A stretch of DNA of 64,000 nucleotides from Mucilaginibacter tolerans (GCF_030519375.1 NZ_JAUMKB010000009.1:175599-239598); one strand, 5' to 3'; shown: positions 28,375-38,468, counted from the stretch's first letter. Program-made: numbers and translations. The notes: generated by a model not told the origin, from the letters alone.

Positions 28375-28773
28375 TTAATAAACGTAGCACAATACCTCGC
28401 CGCCGATGTTTTGCTGACGGGCCTCTTTGTCGGTCATTACACCTTTTGAGGTTGACAAGATAGCGATACCTAAACCATTTAATACTCTCGGCAATGTAGC
28501 CGAACCTGCGTATTTTCTCAAACCTGGTTTACTGATGCGCGAGATGCTGCGGATAGCAGGAATTTTAGTTATCGGATGGTATTTCAAAGCTACCTTGATA
28601 GTACCTTGAGGACCATTGTCTTCAAACTTAAAATTGGCAATGTAACCTTTGTCGAAAAGCACTTTCGTGATTTCCTTCTTCAGATTTGATGCAGGAATTT
28701 CAACAACCCTATGGTTGGCTTTAATAGCATTCCTTACTCTTGTAAGATAATCTGCGATTGGATCTGTATTCAT
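28375..28773 (-). CDS. rpsH: 30S ribosomal protein S8
   Basis: A 132-aa 16S rRNA helix-21 binder and, in E. coli, the repressor of the spc operon. Recognised by MNTDPIADYLTRVRNA and the C-terminal GIAILSTSKGVMTDKEAR. It is separated from rpsN by a 120-bp gap containing an inverted heptad array, whereas other spacings nearby are below 25 bp. Confidence 0.98.
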   Translation of the reverse strand: MNTDPIADYLTRVRNAIKANHRVVEIPASNLKKEITKVLFDKGYIANFKFEDNGPQGTIKVALKYHPITKIPAIRSISRISKPGLRKYAGSATLPRVLNGLGIAILSTSKGVMTDKEARQQNIGGEVLCYVY

Positions 28774-28845
28774 TATTTATTGTTTATGATGGTGGTATCC
28801 GTAGACCTGCCATCGATTAAAATTCTTTTTCGTTAAAAGTCAACG

Positions 28846-28890
28846 GTGAATAGTGAATTTTTATCGACCATTCATTATTGACTATTCACC
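28846..28890. repeat. Inverted heptad array between rpsH and rpsN (word GTGAATA)
   Basis: GTGAATA/GTGAATT at 28846-28859 faces TTCATTA, TTGACTA, TTCACC at 28871-28890. The outer GGTGAATAGT pairs imperfectly with ACTATTCACC. The array ends 3 bp before the rpsN stop codon. Confidence 0.8.
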
Positions 28891-28893
28891 TTC

Positions 28894-29163
28894 TTACCAA
28901 GAAGCTTTCTTCACCCCCGGTATCTTGCCTTCCAATGCCATTTCACGGAATGTTACACGTGAGATGCCGAACTGGCGCATATAACCACGCGGACGGCCGG
29001 TCAGTTTGCAACGGTTGTGCAATTTTACCGGAGATGCTGCTTTAGGCAATTTGTCTAATGCGGCATAATCGCCAGCGGCTTTAAGGGCTGCTCTTTTTTC
29101 AGCGTATTTAGCTACTAATTTCGCACGTTTTACTTCGCGTGCTTTTACACCTTCTTTAGCCAT
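28894..29163 (-). CDS. rpsN: 30S ribosomal protein S14 (zinc-free form)
   Basis: An 89-aa S14 of the long form, with the C-terminal core [18 protein letters not shown] and [17 protein letters not shown]. The zinc-binding form needs two CxxC pairs; only one Cys is present, so this is the zinc-independent type. Its ATG overlaps the rplE stop by one base. Confidence 0.98.
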   Translation of the reverse strand: MAKEGVKAREVKRAKLVAKYAEKRAALKAAGDYAALDKLPKAASPVKLHNRCKLTGRPRGYMRQFGISRVTFREMALEGKIPGVKKASW

Positions 29164-29729
29164 TATTTATTCTGATTTTTAAATGGTAAACCAAATTCTT
29201 TCAGCAGTTCCAATGCTTCAACATCATTGGTAGCGGAGGTTACAAAGGTAATATCCATACCCTGTATCTTGTTGATCTTGTCAATGTTGATTTCAGGGAA
29301 GATGATCTGCTCTGTAATACCCAGTGTATAGTTTCCGCGTCCGTCGAAACCTTTATCGTTGATACCTTTGAAGTCACGGATACGTGGCAAAGCAACAGCG
29401 ATCAAACGATCAAGGAACTCATACATATTGTTATCGCGTAAAGTTACACGTACGCCTACCGGCATGTTTTTACGCAATTTAAAGTTAGAGATATCCTTCT
29501 TTGATTTTGAAGAAACCGCCTGCTGACCAGTAATAGTGCTCAGCTCATTGATCGTGTTCTCAATCAGCTTTTTATCAGTGGTCGCACCGCCAACACCCTG
29601 GTTGATCGCAATTTTCTCAAGTTTCGGAACCTGCATTACGCTTTTGTACTGAAATTTTTCTTTCAGCGCAGTGCGAATCTCGTCTTTATATTTTGACTTT
29701 AGTCTTGGAACGTATGTTGTAGTTGCCAT
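29163..29729 (-). CDS. rplE: 50S ribosomal protein L5
   Basis: A 188-aa 5S rRNA-binding protein of the central protuberance that touches the P-site tRNA. Diagnostic parts are [20 protein letters not shown], the [14 protein letters not shown] segment and [16 protein letters not shown]. One-base overlaps on both sides couple it to rplX and rpsN. Confidence 0.98.
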   Translation of the reverse strand: MATTTYVPRLKSKYKDEIRTALKEKFQYKSVMQVPKLEKIAINQGVGGATTDKKLIENTINELSTITGQQAVSSKSKKDISNFKLRKNMPVGVRVTLRDNNMYEFLDRLIAVALPRIRDFKGINDKGFDGRGNYTLGITEQIIFPEINIDKINKIQGMDITFVTSATNDVEALELLKEFGLPFKNQNK

Positions 29730-30073
29730 TACTTAATTTCCTCCCCTGATTTTTTTGCTACCCTTACCAATTTACCTGCGGCATTTTTAGCTCTGCCTAT
29801 GCGGGTTGGTTTACCTGATTTAGGGTCAACCACAGCCAGGTTTGAGATGTGTATAGCAGCTTCTTGTTTCACGATACCACCGTTAGGGTTGGTAGCGTTC
29901 GGCTTGGTATGTTTTGATACCATATTGGCACCTTCAACAATCGCACGGTTTTTATCAATTATTACTTCTAATACTTTACCTTGTGATCCTTTTGAATCGC
30001 CTGCAATAACCTGTACCAGGTCGCCCTTGCGGATCTTTAATTTAGCAGGTTTTGCATTTTGTTTCTTTTCCAT
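29729..30073 (-). CDS. rplX: 50S ribosomal protein L24
   Basis: A 114-aa assembly-initiating protein with a KOW motif: [20 protein letters not shown] followed by [16 protein letters not shown]. It binds the 5' part of 23S rRNA. The stop codon of rplN lies 1 bp upstream, and the gene overlaps rplE by one base. Confidence 0.98.
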   Translation of the reverse strand: MEKKQNAKPAKLKIRKGDLVQVIAGDSKGSQGKVLEVIIDKNRAIVEGANMVSKHTKPNATNPNGGIVKQEAAIHISNLAVVDPKSGKPTRIGRAKNAAGKLVRVAKKSGEEIK

Positions 30074-30074
30074 G

Positions 30075-30443
30075 TTACAATACCTCCGGTGCTAATGATA
30101 CAATTTTCATAAATTGTTTCTCGCGCAACTCTCTTGCAACAGGGCCAAAGATACGGGTACCTCTAGGCTCGTCCTGGTTATTTAACAAAACTGCTGCGTT
30201 GTCGTCGAAACGGATATATGAACCATCTTTCCGGCGAATTTCTTTCTTGGTTCTTACCACTACGGCCTTTGATACAGTACCTTTTTTAATGTTGCCTGAC
30301 GGCAAAGCACTCTTTACTGTAACAACTATCTTATCGCCGATAGAAGCATATCTTTTGCCGGTACCGCCTAACACACGGATCACTAAAACTTCTTTAGCAC
30401 CGCTGTTATCGGCTACGTTTAATCTTGATTCCTGTTGTACCAT
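30075..30443 (-). CDS. rplN: 50S ribosomal protein L14
   Basis: A 122-aa, strongly conserved protein of the subunit interface that contacts helix 44 of 16S r[21 protein letters not shown] and [20 protein letters not shown] identify it. It is 2 bp downstream of rpsQ. Confidence 0.98.
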   Translation of the reverse strand: MVQQESRLNVADNSGAKEVLVIRVLGGTGKRYASIGDKIVVTVKSALPSGNIKKGTVSKAVVVRTKKEIRRKDGSYIRFDDNAAVLLNNQDEPRGTRIFGPVARELREKQFMKIVSLAPEVL

Positions 30444-30445
30444 CG

Positions 30446-30700
30446 TTATTTAGCCCTTTCTACAATTTGAACTAATCTCCAGTTTTTGTTTTTGCTCAGC
30501 GGGCGAGTTTCCATAATCAATACGGTATCACCAATACCACAGGTATTAGCTTCGTCATGAGCCATAAATTTGGTAGTTTTCTTTACGAACTTACCATAGA
30601 TCGGGTGTTTTACCTTCCTCTCTACAGCAACCACAATAGATTTATCCATCTTATTGCTTACTACCAGGCCGGTACGTGTTTTTCTTAAATTCCTTTCCAT
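30446..30700 (-). CDS. rpsQ: 30S ribosomal protein S17
   Basis: An 84-aa OB-fold protein that binds 16S rRNA early in assembly. The signature [20 protein letters not shown] and [15 protein letters not shown] is typical, with [18 protein letters not shown] near the end. Confidence 0.98.
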   Translation of the reverse strand: MERNLRKTRTGLVVSNKMDKSIVVAVERKVKHPIYGKFVKKTTKFMAHDEANTCGIGDTVLIMETRPLSKNKNWRLVQIVERAK

Positions 30701-30711
30701 TTCGACGCTTA

Positions 30712-30921
30712 TTATTTACTTTCAGAAGCTGACGCTGCTTTGCGTTTTGTTAATTCAGTATTTAAACGAGCAATATCCTTACGTACTTTGTTGATACGGC
30801 TTGGATTCTCAATGGCCGAAACTGCATGTGCAAATTTCAGTTTGGTAAGGTTACCCTTCTCCTCGCCGATCCTTGCTGTCAACTCTTCAGTCGTTAGCTC
30901 TAAAATTTCTGAGTTCTTCAT
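30712..30921 (-). CDS. rpmC: 50S ribosomal protein L29
   Basis: A 69-aa two-helix protein at the tunnel exit that helps bind trigger factor and [23 protein letters not shown] and [18 protein letters not shown] are typical. An 83-bp gap with heptad words separates it from rplP. Confidence 0.97.
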   Translation of the reverse strand: MKNSEILELTTEELTARIGEEKGNLTKLKFAHAVSAIENPSRINKVRKDIARLNTELTKRKAASASESK

Positions 30922-30932
30922 TTTCTTATATT

Positions 30933-31001
30933 AGTTTTTGAGTTTTTAGTTCCAAGCCCGCTATATCAAACTGATAACCGCAAACTCAAAACTGCTAACT
31001 T
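30933..31001. repeat. Facing heptad arrays between rpmC and rplP (word CAAACTG)
   Basis: Units of AGTTTTT/AGTTCCA at 30933-30954 face five 7-bp units of CAAACTG, ATAACCG, CAAACTC type at 30967-31001. The word CAAACTG is shared with the array at 63846-63873, about 33 kb away. Confidence 0.75.
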
Positions 31002-31004
31002 ATT

Positions 31005-31427
31005 TTATGCTTCTACGTAGTCTCTACGTGTTACAAACCGGGTCTGAACCGGTAATTTCTGAGCTGCAAGGCGCAATGCCTCTTTAGCAACTTCCAGTGG
31101 CACACCTTCGGCTTCGAAGATGATCCTTCCGGGGCGAACTACCGCTACCCAGTATTCAGGAGCACCTTTACCTTTACCCATACGTACCTCGGCTGGTTTT
31201 TTGGTTACAGGTTTGTCAGGGAATATCCTGATCCACACCTGGCCTTCACGTTTCATGAAACGTGTTACAGCGATACGTGCAGCCTCGATCTGACGGCTGG
31301 TAATCCATGCCGGCTCGAGTGATTTTATACCGAAAGAACCGAATGCAAGCTCAGCACCACGAGTGGCCATCCCTTTCATTCTGCCTTTTTGCATTTTTCT
31401 GAACTTCGTTCTTTTTGGCTGTAGCAT
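31005..31427 (-). CDS. rplP: 50S ribosomal protein L16
   Basis: A 140-aa protein near the A site and elongator tRNA elbow. [17 protein letters not shown] and [19 protein letters not shown] are diagnostic; the position with the Arg that is hydroxylated in other bacteria lies near KPAEVRMG. It starts 52 bp after the rpsC stop. Confidence 0.98.
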   Translation of the reverse strand: MLQPKRTKFRKMQKGRMKGMATRGAELAFGSFGIKSLEPAWITSRQIEAARIAVTRFMKREGQVWIRIFPDKPVTKKPAEVRMGKGKGAPEYWVAVVRPGRIIFEAEGVPLEVAKEALRLAAQKLPVQTRFVTRRDYVEA

Positions 31428-31479
31428 TTTTTTAAGCTTTTATATCTAAACGATGTCTGTCTCGACTTGATTTATTCAA

Positions 31480-32355
31480 TTATCTTCTTCCTGGTCCACC
31501 CGGGCGATTACCACCGCCTCTGTTTTGGCCACCCGGACGGTTACCACCGCCACGACGATCGCCGCCACCTTGGTTACCACCACCTCTTCTGTCACCACCG
31601 CCTCTGCGGTCACCACCACGTTCGCCGCCTCTTTCGTTGCCACGACCGCCAAATGATGCTGCGCCTTCCGGACGACCACCTTTACCGCTTGCGCTGCTGG
31701 CGCTGCCGATATTTGGTGATAAGTCACGTTTTCCGTAAACTTCACCTTTGCAGATCCATACTTTAACGCCGATCTTACCATAAGTAGTAAGCGCTTCGCC
31801 TAAAGCATAGTCAATATCTGCGCGGAAAGTATGCAGAGGAATTCTTCCTTCTTTGTATTGTTCGGTACGTGCCATTTCAGCACCGCCTAAACGGCCCGAA
31901 GTCATCACTTTTATTCCTTCAGCACCCATTCTCATGGTTGAAGCAATAGTAGTTTTCATAGCACGACGGAAAGAGATACGAGCCTCAAGCTGTTTTGCTA
32001 TACCTTCAGCAACTAATTGTGCATCCAGTTCAGGACGTTTGATCTCAAAAATGTTGATCTGAACATCTTTCTTAGTCAGTTTTTTCAACTCTTCTTTGAT
32101 CTTGTCAACTTCCTGGCCGCCTTTACCTATCACGATACCCGGACGGGCAGTGTGGATAGTTACGGTAATGCGTTTCAAAGTACGCTCGATAACTACTTTA
32201 GATATACCGCCTTTAGCGATACGTACTGAAATATACTTGCGGATCTTTTCGTCTTCAACTAATTTATCGGAGTAGTTATTGCCACCGAACCAATTAGAAT
32301 CCCAACCTCTGATGATTCCTAATCTGTTACCTATTGGATGTGCTTTCTGTCCCAT
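31480..32355 (-). CDS. rpsC: 30S ribosomal protein S3 with RGG-rich C-terminal tail
   Basis: The first 211 residues are normal S3: [18 protein letters not shown], the KH domain with [12 protein letters not shown] (about 75-86), and the C-terminal domain ending [12 protein letters not shown]. Residues 212-291 form a low-complexity tail of Gly, Arg, Asn and Asp with many RGG and RRGGG units. RGG tails bind RNA in other proteins; S3 is at the mRNA entry and has helicase-like activity, so a role there is conceivable but inferred. Tail codons are regular GGT/GGC/CGT, so it is not a frameshift product. Confidence 0.97.
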   Translation of the reverse strand: MGQKAHPIGNRLGIIRGWDSNWFGGNNYSDKLVEDEKIRKYISVRIAKGGISKVVIERTLKRITVTIHTARPGIVIGKGGQEVDKIKEELKKLTKKDVQINIFEIKRPELDAQLVAEGIAKQLEARISFRRAMKTTIASTMRMGAEGIKVMTSGRLGGAEMARTEQYKEGRIPLHTFRADIDYALGEALTTYGKIGVKVWICKGEVYGKRDLSPNIGSASSASGKGGRPEGAASFGGRGNERGGERGGDRRGGGDRRGGGNQGGGDRRGGGNRPGGQNRGGGNRPGGPGRR

Positions 32356-32361
32356 CTTAAA

Positions 32362-32790
32362 TTAATTGTTATCGTTTTTACTGTCCACAATAAGAGTTAC
32401 ATGGTTTGAGCGTTTGCGGATACGATATCCACGGCCCTGCGGAGCCGGACGCAGTCTTTTCAACTGGCGGCCACCACCTACTGATACCTCTTTTACATAT
32501 AAAGCGCTATCCTCAACACGTTTGCCTTCGTTTTTTGCTTCCCAGTTTTTGATAGCTGACAGCAATAATTTCTCAACACGGATAGCAGCTTCTTTATTAG
32601 TATATTTCAAGATATACAATGCTTTTTCTACGTTTTCTCCGCGGATCAGGTCAACCACCAAACGCATTTTGCGTGGTGAAGTTGGGCAGTCCTGTAACTT
32701 AGCAACAGAAGCTCCTCCTTGCTGAGCCTTTGCAGCCTCTTTTTGCTGTCTGATTAATACAGACTTTTTAATTTTTGTTGTTGCTTCCAT
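32362..32790 (-). CDS. rplV: 50S ribosomal protein L22
   Basis: A 142-aa exit-tunnel protein. The core [20 protein letters not shown] and the loop and end [17 protein letters not shown] are diagnostic. It carries an N-terminal extension of about 25 residues ([18 protein letters not shown]) not found in E. coli L22. It is 6 bp from rpsC and 6 bp from rpsS. Confidence 0.97.
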   Translation of the reverse strand: MEATTKIKKSVLIRQQKEAAKAQQGGASVAKLQDCPTSPRKMRLVVDLIRGENVEKALYILKYTNKEAAIRVEKLLLSAIKNWEAKNEGKRVEDSALYVKEVSVGGGRQLKRLRPAPQGRGYRIRKRSNHVTLIVDSKNDNN

Positions 32791-32796
32791 TGCCTG

Positions 32797-33063
32797 TTAT
32801 TTTTTCTTTTCTGCGTGACCACGGAATGTACGGGTTGGTGCAAACTCTCCCAGCTTATGTCCAACCATGTTTTCTGTTACATACACAGGAATAAACTTGT
32901 TACCGTTGTGTACTGCGAACGTATGACCAACGAAATCAGGAGAGATCATGGAACGACGTGACCATGTTTTTACAACTGATTTCTTGTTTGATTCATTCAG
33001 TGTTACAACCTTTTTCTCAAGGTTGTGATCTATATAAGGTCCTTTTTTAATTGAACGTGCCAT
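32797..33063 (-). CDS. rpsS: 30S ribosomal protein S19
   Basis: An 88-aa head protein forming part of the S13-S19 pair. [19 protein letters not shown] and the [16 protein letters not shown] end are typical. It overlaps rplB by one base. Confidence 0.98.
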   Translation of the reverse strand: MARSIKKGPYIDHNLEKKVVTLNESNKKSVVKTWSRRSMISPDFVGHTFAVHNGNKFIPVYVTENMVGHKLGEFAPTRTFRGHAEKKK

Positions 33064-33890
33064 TATTTCTTCCTTCTTTCAATGATGTAACGGTCAGATG
33101 ATTTCTTTTTGTCGCGGGTCTTGAAGCCTTTAGCTAAAAGTCCTTTGCGTGAGCGTGGGTGACCGCCTGATGCCCGGCCTTCACCACCACCCATAGGGTG
33201 ATCTACCGGGTTCATCGCTACACCACGAACTCTTGGGCGACGGCCTAACCAGCGTTTACGACCAGCTTTACCTAATACTGCATTTGCTCTCTCGCCATTT
33301 GAAACCGTACCGATAGTTGCCAGGCAAGTTGCCAGGATCATACGGGTTTCGCCTGAAGGCAATTTAATGATGGCATATTTACCATCACGTGCCGAAAGCT
33401 GTGCATAAGTACCTGCACTGCGTGCGATGGTACCACCCTGACCAGGGTTCAATTCAATATTGTGAATGATTGAACCTAGAGGGATATTCTTTAATGGTAA
33501 AGTATTTCCTACTTCTGGTGCTGCAGTTTCGCCTGCTACTACAATTTGTCCAACTTTCAATCCCTCTGGAGCGATCATGTATCTTTTCTCGCCATCAACA
33601 AAGTGTAACAGGGCTATACGTGCAGAACGGTTAGGGTCATACTCGATAGTAGCTACCTTTGCAGGGATATCGAATTTATTACGTTTAAAGTCGATCAACC
33701 TGTATGCTTGTTTGTGACCACCGCCTAAGTAGCGCATAGTCATTTTACCGCTATTATTACGGCCGCCTGATCTCTTGTTCGATGCTACAACCAACGACTT
33801 TTCAGGAACGTTTGTTGTGATGTCCGAAGTATCAGTATCTATCCTGAAACGGGTACCGGGGGTAACCGGTTTGAATCTTTTAACTGCCAT
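33063..33890 (-). CDS. rplB: 50S ribosomal protein L2
   Basis: A 275-aa protein next to the peptidyl transferase centre. Features are the N-terminal [15 protein letters not shown], the [14 protein letters not shown] core, and the C-terminal segment [18 protein letters not shown] with the conserved histidine. One-base overlap with rpsS. Confidence 0.98.
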   Translation of the reverse strand: MAVKRFKPVTPGTRFRIDTDTSDITTNVPEKSLVVASNKRSGGRNNSGKMTMRYLGGGHKQAYRLIDFKRNKFDIPAKVATIEYDPNRSARIALLHFVDGEKRYMIAPEGLKVGQIVVAGETAAPEVGNTLPLKNIPLGSIIHNIELNPGQGGTIARSAGTYAQLSARDGKYAIIKLPSGETRMILATCLATIGTVSNGERANAVLGKAGRKRWLGRRPRVRGVAMNPVDHPMGGGEGRASGGHPRSRKGLLAKGFKTRDKKKSSDRYIIERRKK

Positions 33891-33895
33891 CTCTA

Positions 33896-34186
33896 TTAAA
33901 TATTGCTGTAAAAGTCTATAGTTTCGCCGTCTTTCAACGTAATGATCGCTTTCTTGTAAGTAGCAGCGCGGCCCGAAACCACACCCGCTTTGGTATTGCG
34001 ACTTTTCAGTTTTCCAACGTATTTCATGGTGTTCACCGCAGTGATATTCACACCATACATTTTCTCAATTGCCTGTTTTATCTGAAGCTTGTTTGCTCTG
34101 TGATCTACCTTAAAGGTATAGCGGTTAAGCTTCTCAGTAAGTTGAGCTACTTTTTCAGTAAGTAAGGGTTTCTTTAAAATTTCCAT
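33896..34186 (-). CDS. rplW: 50S ribosomal protein L23
   Basis: A 96-aa exit-site protein and docking point for trigger factor. [37 protein letters not shown] and the [13 protein letters not shown] loop are typical. It lies 2 bp after rplD. Confidence 0.97.
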   Translation of the reverse strand: MEILKKPLLTEKVAQLTEKLNRYTFKVDHRANKLQIKQAIEKMYGVNITAVNTMKYVGKLKSRNTKAGVVSGRAATYKKAIITLKDGETIDFYSNI

Positions 34187-34188
34187 AA

Positions 34189-34818
34189 TTACTTAGCTAA
34201 TGCTTCCTCCAAAGTTTTAACTGCACCTGTAGTTAATAAAAGTGTACCGGCATTTAACACATCATAAGTGTTTAACTGATCGGCAGTGATCACTTTGCTT
34301 TTCTTCAGGTTACGGCTTGATAAATACACATTGTTATTTGCAGCAGGCAATACTAAAAGTGTTTTTACGTCACTTACTTTAAGGTCTGCTACCAGCTTTA
34401 CGTAGTTTTTGGTTTTAACTGTATCGAAGTTAAAATCTTCCAATACTACGATGCTGTTATCTTTTGCTTTGTATGATAAAGCTGATTTACGGGCCAGTGA
34501 TTTCAGTTTCTTGTTCAATTTGAAGCTGTAATCGCGCGGTTGCGGACCGAATACACGGCCACCACCATTAAACAATGGTGATTTGATACCACCGGCACGT
34601 GCACCACCTGTACCTTTTTGCTTATATAACTTGCGGGTTGAACCTGCAATTTCGTTACGCTGCTTTGCTTTGTGAGTACCCTGACGCTGATTAGCAAGAA
34701 ATTGCTTCACGTCAAGATAGATAGCATGATCGTTAGGTTCGATTCCGAATACGGACTCAGGAAGTTGCACCTTGGCACCTGTTTCTTTACCTGATACGTT
34801 TAATACTTTAACTTCCAT
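34189..34818 (-). CDS. rplD: 50S ribosomal protein L4
   Basis: A 209-aa protein whose long loop reaches the exit tunnel ([20 protein letters not shown]). In E. coli L4 also attenuates its own S10 operon. The segment [20 protein letters not shown] is diagnostic. It overlaps nothing and lies 1 bp after rplC. Confidence 0.98.
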   Translation of the reverse strand: MEVKVLNVSGKETGAKVQLPESVFGIEPNDHAIYLDVKQFLANQRQGTHKAKQRNEIAGSTRKLYKQKGTGGARAGGIKSPLFNGGGRVFGPQPRDYSFKLNKKLKSLARKSALSYKAKDNSIVVLEDFNFDTVKTKNYVKLVADLKVSDVKTLLVLPAANNNVYLSSRNLKKSKVITADQLNTYDVLNAGTLLLTTGAVKTLEEALAK

Positions 34819-34819
34819 C

Positions 34820-35437
34820 TTATTTATCCACTATTACGAATGAACCCTTAGCTCCGGGGATGGAACCTTTAACAACCATTAGGTTTTGCTCAGGATAAAC
34901 TTTCAAAACTTCGAGGTTTTGAATTTTAACACGAACATTACCAGTTTGACCAGCCATGCGCATACCTTTAAATACGCGTGAAGGCCATGATGATGCACCC
35001 AAAGAACCTGGCGCACGCAGACGGTTGTGCTGACCGTGAGTTTGCATACCCACACCGCCAAAACCGTGACGTTTTACCACACCCTGAAAACCTTTACCTT
35101 TTGAGGTACCAACCACATCCACAAAATCTCCCGCAGCAAAAATTTCCACGGTAACAGTGTCACCCAGATTTTTTTGATCTTCGAAAGTTTTGAATTCTAC
35201 CAGTCTGCGCTTTGGCGTAGTACCGGCTTTTTGGAAATGACCTTTTAAGGGAGCAGGGGTGTTCTTTTCTTTTTTCTCACCATACGCCAACTGAACGGCG
35301 GCGTAGCCGTCTGCATCTACAGACTTCACTTGTGTTACCACACAAGGGCCAGCTTCGATTACTGTGCAGGGAATGTTTTTCCCTGTTTCGTCGAAAATGC
35401 TGGTCATTCCTACTTTTTTACCAATAATTCCTGACAT
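34820..35437 (-). CDS. rplC: 50S ribosomal protein L3
   Basis: A 205-aa early-assembly protein that reaches toward the peptidyl transferase centre. [17 protein letters not shown] and the conserved block [15 protein letters not shown] with [20 protein letters not shown] are diagnostic. It is the first gene of the supercluster here because rpsJ, normally directly upstream, is 8.6 kb away. Consensus promoter and a small leader hairpin lie upstream. Confidence 0.98.
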   Translation of the reverse strand: MSGIIGKKVGMTSIFDETGKNIPCTVIEAGPCVVTQVKSVDADGYAAVQLAYGEKKEKNTPAPLKGHFQKAGTTPKRRLVEFKTFEDQKNLGDTVTVEIFAAGDFVDVVGTSKGKGFQGVVKRHGFGGVGMQTHGQHNRLRAPGSLGASSWPSRVFKGMRMAGQTGNVRVKIQNLEVLKVYPEQNLMVVKGSIPGAKGSFVIVDK

Positions 35438-35460
35438 TTTCTTATTTTGTTTGTGCCCAT

Positions 35461-35478
35461 CGAAGCAGTAGGGCTTCG
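35461..35478 (-). promoter_or_regulatory. Leader hairpin of the rplC operon
   Basis: CGAAGC and GCTTCG form a 6-bp perfect stem with a 6-nt loop in the roughly 70-nt leader, 24 bp before the rplC start. It could be an autoregulatory or stability element; the position is suggestive only. Confidence 0.4.
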
Positions 35479-35511
35479 TTCAAGGCATATTATTTCCCCC
35501 GAAAGGGACGG

Positions 35512-35542
35512 CAAAGATAGATATTTTAGATTAACTGTCAAA
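35512..35542 (-). promoter_or_regulatory. Consensus Bacteroidota promoter of the rplC-rplQ supercluster
   Basis: On the minus strand TTTG, 19 nt, TATCTTTG: an exact match to the -33/-7 consensus TTTG-N19-TAnnTTTG. Transcription would begin about 70 nt before rplC. Confidence 0.9.
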
Positions 35543-35689
35543 TACTTGCGCAATTATTTTTTATAATTTATTTGCGGGATGCAAAATGACTGATTAAGTG
35601 CGTGGTTGGTTGGGTTGGAACGAGGTCAATATAAGGAGGGAAATCGTCGTCATGTCAATCAGGTAAAAAGAAATAATTATATTTATTGC

Positions 35690-36331
35690 ATGAATAAACC
35701 TAAAACTCTTATTGCATTAATTATATGCATGGCATTCGCTCTAGGCGTACGCGCACAGGATACTGCTAAAACGCAATCACGCATTTTTGCAGCTGTAGAA
35801 AATGAGCCTGTTTTTCCAGGAGGTATACCAGCATTTTATAAATATATTACCACGAGTCTAAAATACCCTCAAGTAGCCCGTATCCTTGGCCTCACAGGTA
35901 AAGTATACATTTCCTTCGTGATCGATAAGGATGGCTCTGTAACTGATGTAAGACCAGTAAGATGCATGGGAGCTGGATGTGAATCAGAAGCAGTAAGGGT
36001 AGTTTCTATGTCTCCCAAATGGTCGCCGGGCATACAAAAGGGGCGAAAAGTAAGAGTGCAATACACTATGCCAATATCATTTGATCTTAAAACAGAAAGT
36101 GGCGATAAAATTGTTCCTGATAAAACTTCTATGAAAGACCTCCGAAAGTCAGAATACGGTTTTGTTTTCTTTATTAAAGGTCAAACCCATTCACTTGATG
36201 ACGCTCAAAAGATACTCGGGAAATCATTCGATCCAACCACAATATTAACTGTCGAAAATTTTGATGATCCCAAATATGTTGTGCCAGAGAAAAAGGAGAC
36301 TTATTTGGTAGTAATGAAAAATGAGCAATAA
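35690..36331 (+). CDS. Periplasmic protein with TonB C-terminal-like domain
   Basis: A 213-aa exported protein. ATG 35690 gives a signal peptide (KTLIALIICMAFALGVRAQ); the upstream open stretch is not coding. The middle part PVFPGGIPAFYKYITTSLKYP, LTGKVYISFVIDKDGSVTDV and VRVQYTMPISF is the TonB C-terminal domain as found in many Bacteroidota secreted proteins. There is no membrane anchor besides the signal, so it does not look like a true TonB energy transducer. The C-terminal 80 residues are a separate unknown domain. It diverges from the ribosomal supercluster. Confidence 0.8.
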   Translation: MNKPKTLIALIICMAFALGVRAQDTAKTQSRIFAAVENEPVFPGGIPAFYKYITTSLKYPQVARILGLTGKVYISFVIDKDGSVTDVRPVRCMGAGCESEAVRVVSMSPKWSPGIQKGRKVRVQYTMPISFDLKTESGDKIVPDKTSMKDLRKSEYGFVFFIKGQTHSLDDAQKILGKSFDPTTILTVENFDDPKYVVPEKKETYLVVMKNEQ

Positions 36332-36390
36332 TCATTTATAAATAAAAACCTTACTGCATCAGATCATAAGCCTTTTACCTGATCCCCCAA

Positions 36391-37002
36391 GTGAAAAACT
36401 GTCGCCAGCTTACTATACTGTTTCTTATTGCATTCCAATTCGCATTTGATGTTGCCGCTGCATTTCCGCGCGTCGATACTGTAAGAACAAAGTAAAAGGC
36501 CAGGGACGCAGAGCTATTTTGCAAGCAAAAAGGCTATAATACGACCTATTGCATCCTTATCGATATGGGCCTTCCATCCGGAATAAAGCGCTTTATGGTG
36601 TGGGACTTTCATAAAAATACTATTATACTTTCCGGGCTTGTTAGTCATGGCTGTGTCATTAATCCCTGGTCAGGTATCTGGTCAAAGAATAAGCCAGCTT
36701 TTAGTAATGCGATCAACAGCCATTGCAGTTCGCTGGGTAAATACCAGGTGAGCAACAGGGCCGCCAGTACCTGGGGTATCCGCATAAAATATTATTTAGA
36801 AGGTTTGGAGCACACTAACAGTAATGCTTATGCGCGCGATGTGGTATTACATTCCTGGGAGCAAGTGCCGGATAAGGAAGTTTATCCGGACGGGACGCCC
36901 GAAGACTGGGGTTGTCCTGCAATATCCAACAGCACTATGAAAGCGGTAGATAACCTGATACGATATCAAAAGAAGCGTTTGCTGCTATGGATCTATAATT
37001 GA
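36391..37002 (+). pseudogene. Murein L,D-transpeptidase catalytic-domain protein, interrupted by an in-frame TAA
   Basis: From GTG 36391 a signal peptide (LTILFLIAFQFAFDVAAAF) is followed at 36493-36495 by a TAA stop. The same frame continues without other stops to 37002 and encodes a YkuD_2-type L,D-transpeptidase. Its parts are KGYNTTYCILIDMGLPSG, RFMVWDFHKN, SHGCVINPWSG, SSLGKYQV and, near the end, the nucleophile motif DWGCPAIS. A single base change (for example CAA to TAA) would explain this. Restart at ATG 36565 would lose the signal peptide and the first strands. Either a pseudogene, a recent nonsense mutation or a sequencing error. Confidence 0.75.
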
Positions 37003-37042
37003 TGGTAAGAATTTCTTATATTCAGCCAATCAATATATTAAC

Positions 37043-38446
37043 ATGAAAAAAGCCCTTACCCCACTCGCCCTCGTTTTTGTATCCCTGATTTTATTTTCCT
37101 GCAAACCAAAACCGCATGATCCGCTTGCGGGCTCAAGCCGTGAAGATAAAAACGGCTGGATCTACATTCATCTACAAGGTTCGCCGCATGATATCGGCTA
37201 TCAGCACGGTTACCTGGTATCAAAAGAGATTGACACCATGCTAAAGATATTGCAGTACTACCTGCCAAGCAGCAGCGGCAAGGATTGGGCCTTTTACCGT
37301 GGTGCTGCCCAACGCTTTTTGTGGAAAAAAATAGATAAGGAATACCAGGATGAAATAAAAGGTATTGTAAGCGGACTGGAGGCCCATGGCATGAAATACG
37401 ACACGCTGGATATTGCCGCTATGAACGCCTATTATGAATTACCCGGATATTATGTGCCTACCTTGATGAATAAGGAGAAACCGGGCAGCGGTGACAATCG
37501 TGCGCCAGGCAATTGCAGCGCCTTTATCGCTACCGGCAGCTTTACCAAAGATCATAAAATAGTGATCGCCCATAATAACTGGACGGACTACATTGTAGGC
37601 GAACACTGGAACGTAATTGCAGATATTAAACCCGAAAAAGGCAACCCTATATTAATGGACACCGGTCCGGGTTTTATTCATAGCGGAGATGACTTCTTAG
37701 TTACTAAAAGCGGACTGGTGATTACCGAAACCACCATTACACAGTTTAAAGGATACGATACTACCAAAACTCCGGAGTTTGTACGGGCACGTCGCGCTGC
37801 GCAATATGCCAACAGCATTGACGATGTGGTAAAAATAATGACCACTGATAACAACGGCGGTTACGCCAACGACTGGCTGATTGGCGACACCAAGACCAAC
37901 GAGGTGGCCAAACTCGAACTCGGCCTGAAAAATTATAAGGTTTGGCGCTCAAAGGATACAGCTTTCATTGGTTCTAACTTTGCTATCGATCCAAAGCTGA
38001 TTAAAGAGGAAACAACTTTTGATGTAAATGATAAAACTACCTCACCCAATGCACGCCGTAAGCGCATGGAGCAATTAGTGCAAGTCGATTATAAAGGCAA
38101 ACTGGATGATGCTACTGGTAAAACCATTGAAGGCGATACACATGATGCGCTTAACAATAAAGATGCATACAACCGTTGCGTAATTGATGGGCACGTTGAA
38201 GAAGACCCTTTAGGTTGCAAGGAATTTAACGAGGGGCCATTTTTCCCAATGGGTGCAGTACAGGGGAAAGTGGCAACAGCCGACCAGGCAGGAAAAATGC
38301 AGTTTTGGGCGCACATGGGTCACCCGGGCGGGGCTGACTTTTTAGCCGGACCTTTCTTAAAAAAGCATCCTGAATATTTTAAGACACAAGGTAAGTATTT
38401 GCGGGACATGAAAGCTTATCCGTGGACATTGTTTAGTTCGAAGTAG
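37043..38446 (+). CDS. Lipoprotein with C45/phospholipase B-like Ntn-hydrolase domain
   Basis: A 467-aa lipoprotein with lipobox ending at C20 (LILFSC). After PHDIGYQHGYLVSKEI, a motif of the acyl-CoA:6-APA acyltransferase/C45 and phospholipase B-like families, the likely autoprocessing nucleophile is C158 in GNCSAFIATG, followed by IVIAHNNW. Family members hydrolyse or transfer acyl groups from amides or phospholipids. The substrate here is unknown. It begins 40 bp after the broken transpeptidase gene and may share its transcript. Confidence 0.75.
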   Translation: MKKALTPLALVFVSLILFSCKPKPHDPLAGSSREDKNGWIYIHLQGSPHDIGYQHGYLVSKEIDTMLKILQYYLPSSSGKDWAFYRGAAQRFLWKKIDKEYQDEIKGIVSGLEAHGMKYDTLDIAAMNAYYELPGYYVPTLMNKEKPGSGDNRAPGNCSAFIATGSFTKDHKIVIAHNNWTDYIVGEHWNVIADIKPEKGNPILMDTGPGFIHSGDDFLVTKSGLVITETTITQFKGYDTTKTPEFVRARRAAQYANSIDDVVKIMTTDNNGGYANDWLIGDTKTNEVAKLELGLKNYKVWRSKDTAFIGSNFAIDPKLIKEETTFDVNDKTTSPNARRKRMEQLVQVDYKGKLDDATGKTIEGDTHDALNNKDAYNRCVIDGHVEEDPLGCKEFNEGPFFPMGAVQGKVATADQAGKMQFWAHMGHPGGADFLAGPFLKKHPEYFKTQGKYLRDMKAYPWTLFSSK

Positions 38447-38468
38447 GTATAAGGTATTGGATATTATA

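Noticed and set aside
31467..31781. His/Arg-rich and Val/Ala-rich frames across the rpsC tail on both strands
   Set aside because: They are by-products of the GGT/CGT repeats that encode the RGG tail of S3.
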